Positions 34,479 through 43,014 of a stretch of DNA of 64,000 nt are shown here, piece after piece; position 1 is the stretch's first letter; every line of letters begins with the position of its first letter. This stretch comes from Pseudonocardia sp. HH130629-09 (lineage in GTDB: Bacteria; Actinomycetota; Actinomycetes; Mycobacteriales; Pseudonocardiaceae): positions 3,844,001-3,908,000 of the forward strand of contig NZ_CP011868.1 of NCBI RefSeq assembly GCF_001294645.1. The letters are read 5' to 3'. Under the pieces are notes generated by a model. The model was not told the origin of the DNA, did not search any database, and saw only the letters and a list, made by a program, of their open reading frames with translations. The translations under genes and the position numbers were made by a program.

Positions 34479-35648
34479 TCACGTGCGGTAGTCGGCGGCG
34501 AACGGCACGGAGCGGGCGGCGTCGTCGACCTCGGCGACGCCGTCGGGCGGGGTCCACAGGCCGCGCTCGCGCAGCACCGGCATGACCCCTTCGCCCATCC
34601 ACCACGCCTCCTCCAGGTGGGGGTAGCCGGAGAGGACGAACTCGTCGATGCCGGCCTCGTGGTACTCGGCGATCCGATCCGCGACCTCGGTGTGGCTGCC
34701 GACGAGCGCGGTCCCCGCACCACCCCGGACCAGGCCGACACCGGCCCACAGGTTCGGGGCGATCGTCAGCTCCTCGACCGAGGTCTTGACCCCGCCGTGC
34801 AGCGCGCGCATCCGGCGCTGGCCCTCCGACTCGCTCGCGGCCAGACCCGCCTGCACACCCGCGATGGTCTCGGGGTCGAGCGCGTCGAGGAGCCGGTGCG
34901 CCTGCGCCCACGCCTCGTCGGCGGTGTCGCGGGTGATCACGTGCAACCGGATCCCGAAGCGCACGGTGCGCACGCGGTCTGCGGCGAGCTTGCGGATCCG
35001 CTCGATCTTCTCGTGGACCGCCTCGACCGGTTCGCCCCAGGTCAGGTAGACGTCGGCGTGCTCGGCGGCGACCTGGGCCGCGGCCGGTGAGGAGCCGCCG
35101 AAGTAGACCGGCGGGACCGGGTCGGGCAGCCGCGACAGCGACGCCTGCTCGACCCGCACGTGCTCGCCGTCCAGGTCGACGGTCTCGCCGCGCCACAGCC
35201 GGGTGACGACCGAGAGGAACTCCCCGGTGCGGGCGTAGCGGGAGTCCTTGTCGAGGAAGTCGCCGTAGGCGCGCTGCTCGCGCGACTCACCGCCGGTGAC
35301 GACGTTGAGCAGCAGCCGGCCGCCGGAGTGCCGCTGGAAGGTGGCTGCCTGCTGGGCGGCGAGCGTCGGGGAGATCGACCCGGGCCGGAACGCGACGAGG
35401 AACCTCAGGCGCTCGGTGTGGGCCACGAGCATCGCGGTGGTGAGCCACGCGTCCTCGCACCAGGCGCCGGTCGGGGTGAGGGCACCGTCGAACCCGGCCT
35501 GCTCCGCGGCACGGGCGACCTGGGTGAGGTAGCCGATCGAGGCGGGGCGGAGGGCGCCGGCGGACCCGGTCGCGTTCCCGTGGCCTCCCCCGACGAGATG
35601 GCGGCCGTCGCCCATCGTGGGCAGGAACCAGTGCAGCGTGACTCCCAT
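34479..35648 (-). CDS. ssuD: SsuD FMNH2-dependent alkanesulfonate monooxygenase
   Basis: 389-residue enzyme that cleaves alkanesulfonates to aldehyde and sulfite with FMNH2 and O2. Strong match to classical SsuD along its length: 'LHWFLPTMGDGRHL', 'TPTGAWCEDAW', 'RFLVAFRPGSISPTLAAQQAATF', 'FGIRLHVITRDTADEAW', 'NLWAGVGLVRGGAGTALVGS' and 'VLSGYPHLEEAW'. The start at 35648 fits the SsuD family. The frame stays open upstream for 23 codons (to ATG 35717) ending in PPCCVCR just before this Met. It stands alone and would rely on the neighbouring SsuABC importers. Confidence 0.93.
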   Translation of the reverse strand: MGVTLHWFLPTMGDGRHLVGGGHGNATGSAGALRPASIGYLTQVARAAEQAGFDGALTPTGAWCEDAWLTTAMLVAHTERLRFLVAFRPGSISPTLAAQQAATFQRHSGGRLLLNVVTGGESREQRAYGDFLDKDSRYARTGEFLSVVTRLWRGETVDLDGEHVRVEQASLSRLPDPVPPVYFGGSSPAAAQVAAEHADVYLTWGEPVEAVHEKIERIRKLAADRVRTVRFGIRLHVITRDTADEAWAQAHRLLDALDPETIAGVQAGLAASESEGQRRMRALHGGVKTSVEELTIAPNLWAGVGLVRGGAGTALVGSHTEVADRIAEYHEAGIDEFVLSGYPHLEEAWWMGEGVMPVLRERGLWTPPDGVAEVDDAARSVPFAADYRT

Positions 35649-35717
35649 CCGGCAGACGCAACAGGGCGGAACAGGCCGGCGCAAGTCGGTGGGGACGACG
35701 GTCACACCATGCTCCAC
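35649..35717 (-). other. Cys-rich leader segment fused in frame to SsuD
   Basis: ATG 35717 opens 23 codons ending DLRRPVPPCCVCR that run in frame, without a stop, into the SsuD start. Three cysteines occur in the last five residues. SsuD enzymes do not normally carry this. It looks like a Cys leader (compare CTCR at 49289 and CTVGCR at 44592) that lost its stop or works as a cis-acting N-terminal tail. Confidence 0.55.
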
Positions 35718-35809
35718 AGTGGACTATCCAACCCACGGGACACCTGTCCGGACGCCCGGGGCCGGGCCTCCCACCAGGCAGGACGCCGGTGATCCGGGTC
35801 GCCGACGCC

Positions 35810-35839
35810 TTGGGAAGCGGAGCCGGTCGCGGCTACCGT
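35810..35839 (+). promoter_or_regulatory. Putative promoter giving a leaderless leader-peptide mRNA
   Basis: TTGGGA (35810-35815), 18-nt spacer, TACCGT (35834-35839), then 7 nt to the leader GTG at 35847. Confidence 0.6.
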
Positions 35840-35846
35840 GAACCCC

Positions 35847-35939
35847 GTGACCGGATCGGTGCTGTTGACCACGCGGGGCCATGTCGACCTCGCGCGCGTG
35901 GCGTCGGCGCTGTGTCGTCGCCCGCTCCGCCGCCGCTGA
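35847..35939 (+). CDS. Cys-Arg leader peptide of the monooxygenase pair operon
   Basis: 30-residue ORF, GTG start, containing LLTTRGHVDLARVASALCRR with Cys codon TGT and a short Arg-rich tail before the stop. Almost the same core as the leader at 28626. It ends 216 nt before the acyl-CoA-dehydrogenase-like gene; the gap is C-rich and gene-free. Confidence 0.85.
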   Translation: MTGSVLLTTRGHVDLARVASALCRRPLRRR

Positions 35940-36155
35940 GGCCGCGCACCCACCGACCCGGATCCGCTCCGCGCCCGCCCCACGCACCCGTCGCACCGGG
36001 ACAGCCTCCGACGGCCACCACCGGCCGCCTGCCGCAGGGCGGAGCGGACCCGCCCGTGCGACCGGCCCCGCACGGCGGCGATCGTCCGTGCCCCGACCCC
36101 GCCACCACCGCGCCACCGTGCGCGGCGCGCCACCGGCCCCACCGGAAGGACCCCC

Positions 36156-37391
36156 ATGACCACGACCTCCCCCGCCCCCACCGGCACCGACGGCCGGGCC
36201 GCCTGGACCGACGAGCAGCTCGACGCCGTCTTCGCGCCGGTGTTCGCCCGCATCGCCGAGGGCGCGGTCGCCCGTGAACAGCACCGCACCCTGGCCCACG
36301 ACGAGGTGGCCGCGCTGCGCGCGGAGCGCTTCGGTGCCCTGCGGCTGCCCGTGGAGCTCGGCGGCTACGGCGCCACCGTGCGGCAGCAGTTCCGGCTGCT
36401 CGTCGACCTCGCCGCCGCCGAGTCGAACCTGCCGCAGGCGCTGCGCGTGCACTGGTGGTACGTCGACGACCTGCTGCTGGCCGCCCCGGGCCCGGACCGC
36501 GACGCCCGGCTGGCGGCCGTCGCCGAGGGGCGGCTCGTCGGCAACGCCATCACCGAGCCCGGCGTCGGCGCGATCGACCGGTACCGCACCGCCCTGAACC
36601 CCGACGGCGACGGCTACCGCCTCGACGGCACCAAGTACTACTCGACCGGCAGCCTCTACGCCGACCAGATCCTGGTCGCCGCCGACCTCGACGGGCAGCG
36701 CGTGTCCGTGCTCGTCGACGGCGACGCCCAGGGCGTCGTGCAGCACGACGACTGGGACGGCTTCGGGCAGCGCCTCACCGCCAGCGGCACCACCGAGTTC
36801 CACGGCGTCGTCGTCCCCCGCGAGCGGGTCCTCGGCCCCGGGTACGGCACCGAGGGCCGCGGCTGGGGCACCTCCTACCTGCAGCTCGTCCAGCTCGCCG
36901 TGCTCGCCGGGATCGCCCGGCGCGCCACCGACGACGTCAGCGCCTGGGTCCGCGAGCGCACCCGCACCTTCACCCACGCCCCGGCCGACCTGCCCCGCCA
37001 CGACCCGCTCGTCCAGCAGGTCATCGGGCGGCTGTCCGCGGCCGCCTGGTCCTCGCGTGCCCTGGTGCTGGCCATCGCCGAGCAGCTCGACACGCTGCTC
37101 GCCGCGGGTGGGGAGGACCCGGAGCTGCTCGACCGGGTCGAGCTCGACGTCGCCCACGCCCAGGCCCAGGCCCAGGCCCAGGCCCAGGCCCAGGCCACGA
37201 TCATCCCCGCGGTGCTCGACGCGACCACCCAGCTGTTCGAGGTCGGCGGTGCCTCCGTTACCTCGGAGAAGCTGCGGCTGGACCGGCACTGGCGCAATGC
37301 GCGGGTCATCTCGGTGCACAACCCGCTGATCTACAAGCTGCAGTCGGTCGGGGACCACGTGCTCAACGGGACCGACCTGCCCTACGTGTGA
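36156..37391 (+). CDS. Acyl-CoA-dehydrogenase-like monooxygenase (SfnC/DszC type), 3' end altered by IS481
   Basis: 411-residue flavoprotein of the acyl-CoA dehydrogenase fold. 'GNAITEPGVGAIDRYRTALNPDGDGYRLDGTKYYSTGS' is the flavin-contact region and 'RLDRHWRNARVISVHNPLIYKLQ' the C-terminal block seen in DszC/SfnC-like sulfur oxygenases. ATG 36156 follows GGAAGGA. The last native residues were ...LPYAWSAGKR; IS481 insertion at 37386 replaces the tail after LPY with Val-stop, so the enzyme loses only about seven residues and may stay active. It was translationally coupled (ATGA) to the LLM gene now beyond the IS elements. A (CAGGCC)6 repeat encodes Gln-Ala dipeptides at residues ~336-347. Confidence 0.85.
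   Translation: MTTTSPAPTGTDGRAAWTDEQLDAVFAPVFARIAEGAVAREQHRTLAHDEVAALRAERFGALRLPVELGGYGATVRQQFRLLVDLAAAESNLPQALRVHWWYVDDLLLAAPGPDRDARLAAVAEGRLVGNAITEPGVGAIDRYRTALNPDGDGYRLDGTKYYSTGSLYADQILVAADLDGQRVSVLVDGDAQGVVQHDDWDGFGQRLTASGTTEFHGVVVPRERVLGPGYGTEGRGWGTSYLQLVQLAVLAGIARRATDDVSAWVRERTRTFTHAPADLPRHDPLVQQVIGRLSAAAWSSRALVLAIAEQLDTLLAAGGEDPELLDRVELDVAHAQAQAQAQAQAQATIIPAVLDATTQLFEVGGASVTSEKLRLDRHWRNARVISVHNPLIYKLQSVGDHVLNGTDLPYV
37161..37196 (+). repeat. Hexanucleotide repeat (CAGGCC)6 inside a coding region
   Basis: Six perfect tandem copies, in frame, encoding (Gln-Ala)6 in the C-terminal helical domain of the dehydrogenase-like enzyme. Gain or loss of units keeps the frame and changes the helix length. 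Confidence 0.95.
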
Positions 37392-38053
37392 TGTCCATGG
37401 ACGTTGTTCCAGGTTGAGCTGATGACGGCCTGTCGCTGAGACAGGCGAGGACCCCCGGTTGTGAAGTGGAGCTGTCTAGGAACCGCTTCACCAACCGGAG
37501 GCCCTTGTGACCCACGCTAACGCTGCGCTGACTCCGCGTGCCCGGCTACGGCTGGCCCGTCTGATCGTCGACCAGGACTGGACCTGCTCCACCGCGGCCA
37601 GAATGTTCATGGTCGCCCCTCGCACCGCCCGAAAGTGGGCTGACCGCTACCGCGCCGAGGGCCCGCCCGGGATGGTCGACCGCAGCTCCCGACCACGGTC
37701 GATGCCGGCCAAGACCCCGCCGAGGCTGGTGAAGCAGATCGTGCGACTGCGGTGGCACCACCGACTCGGACCAGTACAGATCGGCGGCCGACTCGCTCTC
37801 GCCGCCTCGACCGTGCACGCGGTCCTGCGCCGCTGCCGGATCAACCGGCTCTCCCACATCGACCGGGTCACCGGCGAGCCCCTACGCCGCTACGAACACC
37901 CACACCCCGGCTCGTTGATCCACGTCGACGTCACCAAGTTCGGCAACATCCCCGACGGAGGCGGACACCGCTTCGTCGGACGCCGACAAGGCGCCCTGAA
38001 CAAGCGGTGCGGTTCCCCCATGATCGGGGAGGCATCAGCTATAAGGGGTAGCG

Positions 38054-38344
38054 ATGCCAGAGGTACGGAAGCGCTACGACCGGGAGTTCCGTGACGGAGC
38101 GGTCCGGGTCGTGGAGGAGACGGGCAAGCCGATCGCCCAGGTCGCCCGTGACCTGGGGGTCAACGAGGGCACGCTGGGCAACTGGGTGGCCCGTGCACGA
38201 GAGGCCCGCGAGGACACCGAGGGCCTGTCTCGCGGCGGCGTCGAGGAGCTCAAGCGGCTGCGCGCGGAGAACGCCGAGCTGCGGATGGAGCGTGATGTCC
38301 TCAAGCGATCCGTGGTCCTGTGGGTCAAGGAGGCGACGAAGTGA
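38054..38344 (+). CDS. IS3 OrfA (helix-turn-helix)
   Basis: 96-residue DNA-binding subunit: 'AQVARDLGVNEGTLGNWV' helix-turn-helix then a leucine-zipper-like coil ('GGVEELKRLRAENAELRMERDVLKRSVVLW'). The stop overlaps the OrfB GTG in the -1 frame; no A-rich slippery site is seen, so OrfB may be made by coupling as well as frameshifting. Confidence 0.93.
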   Translation: MPEVRKRYDREFRDGAVRVVEETGKPIAQVARDLGVNEGTLGNWVARAREAREDTEGLSRGGVEELKRLRAENAELRMERDVLKRSVVLWVKEATK

Positions 38345-39249
38345 GCGTGGCCCGTTTCATCGCCGACCAGAGGACCTTCCACCGGGTGCCGCACACGCTG
38401 GCCTGCGCCCTGTTGGGGGTGTCGATCTCCTGGCTGTACAAGTGGCTCGACCGCGCCGCGCGTTCCGACGGTGGTGCCACCGCGACCGAGAAGCGCCGCT
38501 GCGCGTTGGACGCCGCCGTGGCCGTGGCGTTCGACGACGCCCAGCGGCTACACGGCTCACCCCGTCTGCACGCCGACCTGTGTGAGGCCGGATGGTGGGT
38601 GTCGGAGAAGACCGTGGCGGACTCGATGCGCCGCCAGGGCCTGGTCGCCCGCCGGATCAAGCGGCACAACGGGCTGACCCGCCAGGACCGCACGGCGCCG
38701 AAGTTCCCGGACCTGCTTCGTCGGGGTTTCACTGCGGCCGAGCCGAACCGCAGATGGGTCGGGGACATGACCGAGATCCCCACCGCGGCCGGGAAGTTGT
38801 ATCTGGCCACGGTGATCGACCTGTACTCGCGGCGGCTGCTCGGCGCGGCCACGGGGCTGCACCCGAACGCCGAGCTGGCGTGTGCGGCGATCCGGATGGC
38901 GGTGGCGGCCCGCGGCGGGGCGGACCGAATCGCCGGGGTGATCTTCCACACCGACCGCGGGTCGACCTACACCGCGGGCGCGTTCACCGCTCTGTGTCGG
39001 CGGCTCGACATCCGTCAGTCGATGGGCCGGGTCGGGTCGTGTTTCGACAATGCCGCGGCGGAGGCGTTCTTCTCCAGCCTGGAGTGGGAAGTGCTGTCCC
39101 GCAACGACTTCGACACCATCAGTAGGGCGCGGGCGGCGGTCATCGACTGGTGTTACGGCTTCTACAACCACCGGCGGCGACACAGTGCCGCCGCCGGGCT
39201 CTCACCGATCAACTACGAGAACGCCGCCCTCACCCGAGACGCGGCATAA
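38341..39249 (+). CDS. IS3 OrfB (integrase-type transposase)
   Basis: 302-residue rve-fold transposase. Asp in 'RRWVGDMTEIPT', Asp in 'VIFHTDRGSTY' and Glu in 'FDNAAAEAFFSSLEWEVL'. GTG 38341 overlaps the OrfA stop. Intact; identical to copy 2. Confidence 0.93.
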   Translation: MSVARFIADQRTFHRVPHTLACALLGVSISWLYKWLDRAARSDGGATATEKRRCALDAAVAVAFDDAQRLHGSPRLHADLCEAGWWVSEKTVADSMRRQGLVARRIKRHNGLTRQDRTAPKFPDLLRRGFTAAEPNRRWVGDMTEIPTAAGKLYLATVIDLYSRRLLGAATGLHPNAELACAAIRMAVAARGGADRIAGVIFHTDRGSTYTAGAFTALCRRLDIRQSMGRVGSCFDNAAAEAFFSSLEWEVLSRNDFDTISRARAAVIDWCYGFYNHRRRHSAAAGLSPINYENAALTRDAA

Positions 39250-39866
39250 GAACCCTCCACGATCTCGGGGGAACCGCACGGTCCACTCCCGGACTGCCCA
39301 GGGGAACCGACTACAAGCCGCGCACCGGCAGAGCGTTCGTCCACACCGTCATCGACGACCACTCCCGCGTCGCCTACGCCGAGATCCACAGCGACGAGAA
39401 AGCCGACACCGCCACCGGTGTGCTACGCCGGGCCGTGGACTGGTTGAACGCCCGCGGCGTGACCGTCGAACGGGTCCTGTCCGACAACGGCAGCTGCTAC
39501 CGCTCACACGCCTGGCGTGACACCTGCAGCGAACTGGGCATCACCCACAAGCGAACCCGGCCCTACCGGCCTCAGACCAACGGCAAGATCGAACGTTTCC
39601 ACCGCACCCTCGCCGACGGGTGGGCATACGCCCGCTTCCACCCCTGCGAAACGGCTCGGCGAGACGCGCTCCCCGGCTGGCTGCACTTCTACAATCACCA
39701 CCGGCCCCACAGCGCAACCAACGGCCTACCGCCGATCAGTCGCCTGACCAACCTGCCTGGACATCACACCTACGCCTGGAGCGCCGGCAAGCGATGAGCC
39801 GCGCGATCGACCCGGCACCACGCCGCATCCATCTGAATGCGGTTCCCCCGAGATCGTGGAGGGTTC

Positions 39867-40775
39867 TTATGCCGCGTCTCGGGTGAGGGCGGCGTTCTCG
39901 TAGTTGATCGGTGAGAGCCCGGCGGCGGCACTGTGTCGCCGCCGGTGGTTGTAGAAGCCGTAACACCAGTCGATGACCGCCGCCCGCGCCCTACTGATGG
40001 TGTCGAAGTCGTTGCGGGACAGCACTTCCCACTCCAGGCTGGAGAAGAACGCCTCCGCCGCGGCATTGTCGAAACACGACCCGACCCGGCCCATCGACTG
40101 ACGGATGTCGAGCCGCCGACACAGAGCGGTGAACGCGCCCGCGGTGTAGGTCGACCCGCGGTCGGTGTGGAAGATCACCCCGGCGATTCGGTCCGCCCCG
40201 CCGCGGGCCGCCACCGCCATCCGGATCGCCGCACACGCCAGCTCGGCGTTCGGGTGCAGCCCCGTGGCCGCGCCGAGCAGCCGCCGCGAGTACAGGTCGA
40301 TCACCGTGGCCAGATACAACTTCCCGGCCGCGGTGGGGATCTCGGTCATGTCCCCGACCCATCTGCGGTTCGGCTCGGCCGCAGTGAAACCCCGACGAAG
40401 CAGGTCCGGGAACTTCGGCGCCGTGCGGTCCTGGCGGGTCAGCCCGTTGTGCCGCTTGATCCGGCGGGCGACCAGGCCCTGGCGGCGCATCGAGTCCGCC
40501 ACGGTCTTCTCCGACACCCACCATCCGGCCTCACACAGGTCGGCGTGCAGACGGGGTGAGCCGTGTAGCCGCTGGGCGTCGTCGAACGCCACGGCCACGG
40601 CGGCGTCCAACGCGCAGCGGCGCTTCTCGGTCGCGGTGGCACCACCGTCGGAACGCGCGGCGCGGTCGAGCCACTTGTACAGCCAGGAGATCGACACCCC
40701 CAACAGGGCGCAGGCCAGCGTGTGCGGCACCCGGTGGAAGGTCCTCTGGTCGGCGATGAAACGGGCCACGCTCAC
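39867..40775 (-). CDS. IS3 OrfB, copy 2
   Basis: Same 302-residue integrase-type transposase as 38341-39249, with the DDE residues intact, transcribed toward the IS481 remnant. GTG 40775 overlaps the OrfA stop. Confidence 0.93.
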   Translation of the reverse strand: MSVARFIADQRTFHRVPHTLACALLGVSISWLYKWLDRAARSDGGATATEKRRCALDAAVAVAFDDAQRLHGSPRLHADLCEAGWWVSEKTVADSMRRQGLVARRIKRHNGLTRQDRTAPKFPDLLRRGFTAAEPNRRWVGDMTEIPTAAGKLYLATVIDLYSRRLLGAATGLHPNAELACAAIRMAVAARGGADRIAGVIFHTDRGSTYTAGAFTALCRRLDIRQSMGRVGSCFDNAAAEAFFSSLEWEVLSRNDFDTISRARAAVIDWCYGFYNHRRRHSAAAGLSPINYENAALTRDAA

Positions 40776-41062
40776 TTCGTCGCCTCCTTGACCCACAGGA
40801 CCACGGATCGCTTGAGGACATCACGCTCCATCCGCAGCTCGGCGTTCTCCGCGCGCAGCCGCTTGAGCTCCTCGACGCCGCCGCGAGACAGGCCCTCGGT
40901 GTCCTCGCGGGCCTCTCGTGCACGGGCCACCCAGTTGCCCAGCGTGCCCTCGTTGACCCCCAGGTCACGGGCGACCTGGGCGATCGGCTTGCCCGTCTCC
41001 TCCACGACCCGGACCGCTCCGTCACGGAACTCCCGGTCGTAGCGCTTCCGTACCTCTGGCAT
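40772..41062 (-). CDS. IS3 OrfA, copy 2
   Basis: Same 96-residue helix-turn-helix/coiled-coil protein as 38054-38344. Confidence 0.93.
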   Translation of the reverse strand: MPEVRKRYDREFRDGAVRVVEETGKPIAQVARDLGVNEGTLGNWVARAREAREDTEGLSRGGVEELKRLRAENAELRMERDVLKRSVVLWVKEATK

Positions 41063-42532
41063 CGCTACCCCTTATAGCTGATGCCTCCCCGATCATGGGG
41101 GAACCGCAGAACGCCTTCGACATGACGTGCGCCGGGCACCAGTCACCCGGCCTGTGGCGCCACCCGCAGGACCGCTCGCACACCTTCCACGACCTGAGCT
41201 ACTGGACCGACCTGGCGCAGCTGCTGGAGCGCGGCGGGTTCACCAGCCTGTTCATCGCCGACGTCGTCGGCCTCTACGACGTCTACCGCGACGGCCCCGA
41301 ACCGGCGATCCGCGACGGCGTGCAGGTCCCCGTCGGCGACCCGACCCTGGCCGTGTCGGCGATGGCCGCGGTCACCGAGCGGCTCGGCTTCGGGATCACC
41401 GTGTCGCTGACCTACGAGAAACCCTACGCGCTCGCCCGGCGCTTCTCCACCCTGGACCACTACACCCGGGGCCGGGTCGCGTGGAACGTCGTCACCTCCT
41501 ACCTGGAGTCCGCGGCCCGCAACCTGGGCCTGGAGAAGCAGGTGCCGCACGACCGGCGCTACGACGTCGCCGACGAGTTCATGGAGGTCTGCTACCAGCT
41601 GTGGGAGGCGTCCTGGGACGACGACGCGGTGCTGCTCGACCGGGACAAGGGCGTCTACACCGACCCGGCGAAGGTCCGTCCGATCGCCCACCACGGCGAG
41701 TTCTTCGACGTGCCGGGCATCGGCCTGACCGAGCCCTCCCCGCAGCGCACACCGACGATCTTCCAGGCAGGCGCCTCCGCGCGCGGCACGACGTTCGCCG
41801 CCCGGCACGCCGAGGGCGTCTTCGTCATCTCCCCGACCCCGGAGACACTGGCCCCGCGGGTCGCCGAGCTGCGCAGGCAGACCGCCGAGCAGGGCCGCGA
41901 CCCCCGTGCGGTGAAGGTCTTCACGATGGTCACCGTGGTCACCGGCGCCACCGACGAGCAGGCCCGCGAGCGCTACGCCGACCTCGCGCAGTACGTGAGC
42001 CTGGAAGGTGCCCTCACCCTCTACGGCGGCTGGTCCGGCCTGGACCTGTCCACGATGGACCCCGACGAGCCACTGCGGTTCGCCGAGACCGAGGCCATCC
42101 GCAGCGCGGTCGAGCTGTTCACCACGGCCGATCCGACACGGGAGTGGACGCCGCGGGCGATCGCCGAGCACATCGGGATCGGCGGGATGGGCGCCGTCGT
42201 CGTGGGCGGGCCCCAGACGGTCGCCGACGAGCTGGAACGCTGGGCCGAGGTCGCCGACGTCGACGGCTTCAACCTCGCCTACGCGGTCACCCCCGGCACC
42301 TTCGCCGACGTCGTGGAGCACGTGGTGCCCGAGCTGCGTAGGCGTGGGGTCCTCGCCGATGCCCCGGAGGGCGCGACCCTGCGCGAGCACCTGCAGGGTG
42401 CGGGCCAGGCACGGGTCCGTGCCGACCATCCCGCGGCCGTCCACGCCCGGCGCCGGGGCGCCGCTCCCGCCTGACCCCGGTTCCCGGCCCGGACCCGGAC
42501 CCGGACCCGGACCCACGGTCCTGCTCCCCACT

Positions 42533-42584
42533 GCACGAGCGGACCGGTCGTACGGACCCTGCCGGACGACCGGTCCGCTCGTGC
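42533..42584. terminator. Intrinsic terminator between convergent units
   Basis: 19-bp perfect stem (GCACGAGCGGACCGGTCGT with its complement) and a 14-nt loop, between the LLM gene and the opposing ATPase fragment. A short (GGACCC)n tract lies just before it at about 42491-42515. Confidence 0.85.
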
Positions 42585-42595
42585 GGGGCGGGGTG

Positions 42596-43014
42596 TCAGA
42601 TCCGGGCGGGGACGCGGGGCACGGTGTCGACGAGGCGGCGGGTGTAGTCGTGCCGCGGGGTCCCGAACACCTGGGCCGGCGTGCCGAGCTCGACCACCTC
42701 CCCCGCCCGCAGGACTGCGACGCGGTCGGAGACCCGGTCGACGACCGCGAGGTCGTGACTGACGAACAGGCAGGCGAACCCCAGCTCACGCTGCAGCGAC
42801 GCGAACACCTCCAGCACCTCGGCCTGGACCGACACGTCCAGCGCGCTGGACGGCTCGTCGGCGATCAGCAGCCGCGGCGACAACGACAGGGCCCGGGCCA
42901 GCGCGACCCGCTGGCGCTGCCCGCCCGACAGCTCACCAGGCCGGCGGGTCGCGAACTCCCGTGGCAGGCGGACCGACTCCAGCAGCTCGCCCACCCGGGA
43001 GCGCAGCTCCGGGA
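42596..43014 (-). pseudogene. C-terminal fragment of a peptide-type ABC ATPase
   Basis: About 138 codons from 'ELRSRVGELLESVRLPREF' through signature LSGGQRQR, Walker B LLIADEPSSALD and H-loop VSHDLAVVDRVSDRV to a normal stop. Walker A and the N-terminal half are missing. The sequence type is oligopeptide-transporter (DppF-like), not TauB, so a deletion joined two different importer clusters at about 43014. Confidence 0.85.

Larger units (their letters stand above)
38008..39278 (+). mobile_element. IS3-family element, copy 1 (inside IS481)
   Basis: 1271 bp, ends TGCGGTTCCCCC and GGGGGAACCGCA, with 3-bp target duplication CGG at 38005-38007 and 39279-39281. The encoded proteins are identical to copy 2, which lies in opposite orientation 559 bp away. 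Confidence 0.93.
37386..39769 (+). mobile_element. IS481-family element, itself interrupted by IS3
   Basis: 12-bp perfect inverted ends GTGTGATGTCCA (37386-37397) and TGGACATCACAC (39758-39769), flanked by a 4-bp target duplication CTAC (37382-37385 and 39770-39773). Without the IS3 insert it is about 1.1 kb. It inserted eight codons before the end of the dehydrogenase-like gene; each gene now borrows the other's stop codon. Confidence 0.85.
37507..39797 (+). pseudogene. IS481-family transposase, split by IS3 copy 1
   Basis: Codons 37507-38007 and 39282-39797 join in frame once the 1271-bp IS3 and one copy of its 3-bp duplication are removed, giving about 338 residues. N-terminal helix-turn-helix ('TCSTAARMFMVAPRTARKW'), Asp in 'LIHVDVTKFG', Asp in 'ERVLSDNGSCYRS' and Glu in 'TNGKIERFHRTL'. 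Its last nine residues (TYAWSAGKR) are encoded by target DNA outside the element, using the former dehydrogenase stop. Confidence 0.9.
39838..41108 (-). mobile_element. IS3-family element, copy 2 (inside the LLM gene)
   Basis: 1271 bp, same ends as copy 1 in reverse orientation, with an independent 3-bp duplication GAA (39835-39837 and 41109-41111). Two identical inverted copies separated by 559 bp could invert the segment between them. Confidence 0.93.
39794..42474 (+). pseudogene. NtaA/DszA-family monooxygenase gene interrupted by IS3 copy 2
   Basis: The native gene begins ATG 39794, overlapping the original dehydrogenase stop, reads MSRAIDPAPRRIHL, is cut after 44 nt by IS3 and resumes in frame at 41112 (NAFDMTCAGHQSPGLWRHP). 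Rejoined it gives 468 residues, normal for the family ('TVSLTYEKPYALARRFSTLD', 'GRVAWNVVTSYLESAARN', 'GEFFDVPGIGLTEPSPQRTP'). The IS end supplies an in-frame ATG at 41095, so a 459-residue protein lacking the first 14 native residues could still be made, though no ribosome site precedes it. Partner of the dehydrogenase-like enzyme. Confidence 0.85.

Noticed and set aside
42487..42515. CRISPR-like or minisatellite signal in the GGACCC repeats
   Set aside because: It is a simple hexamer run of four to five units without spacers.
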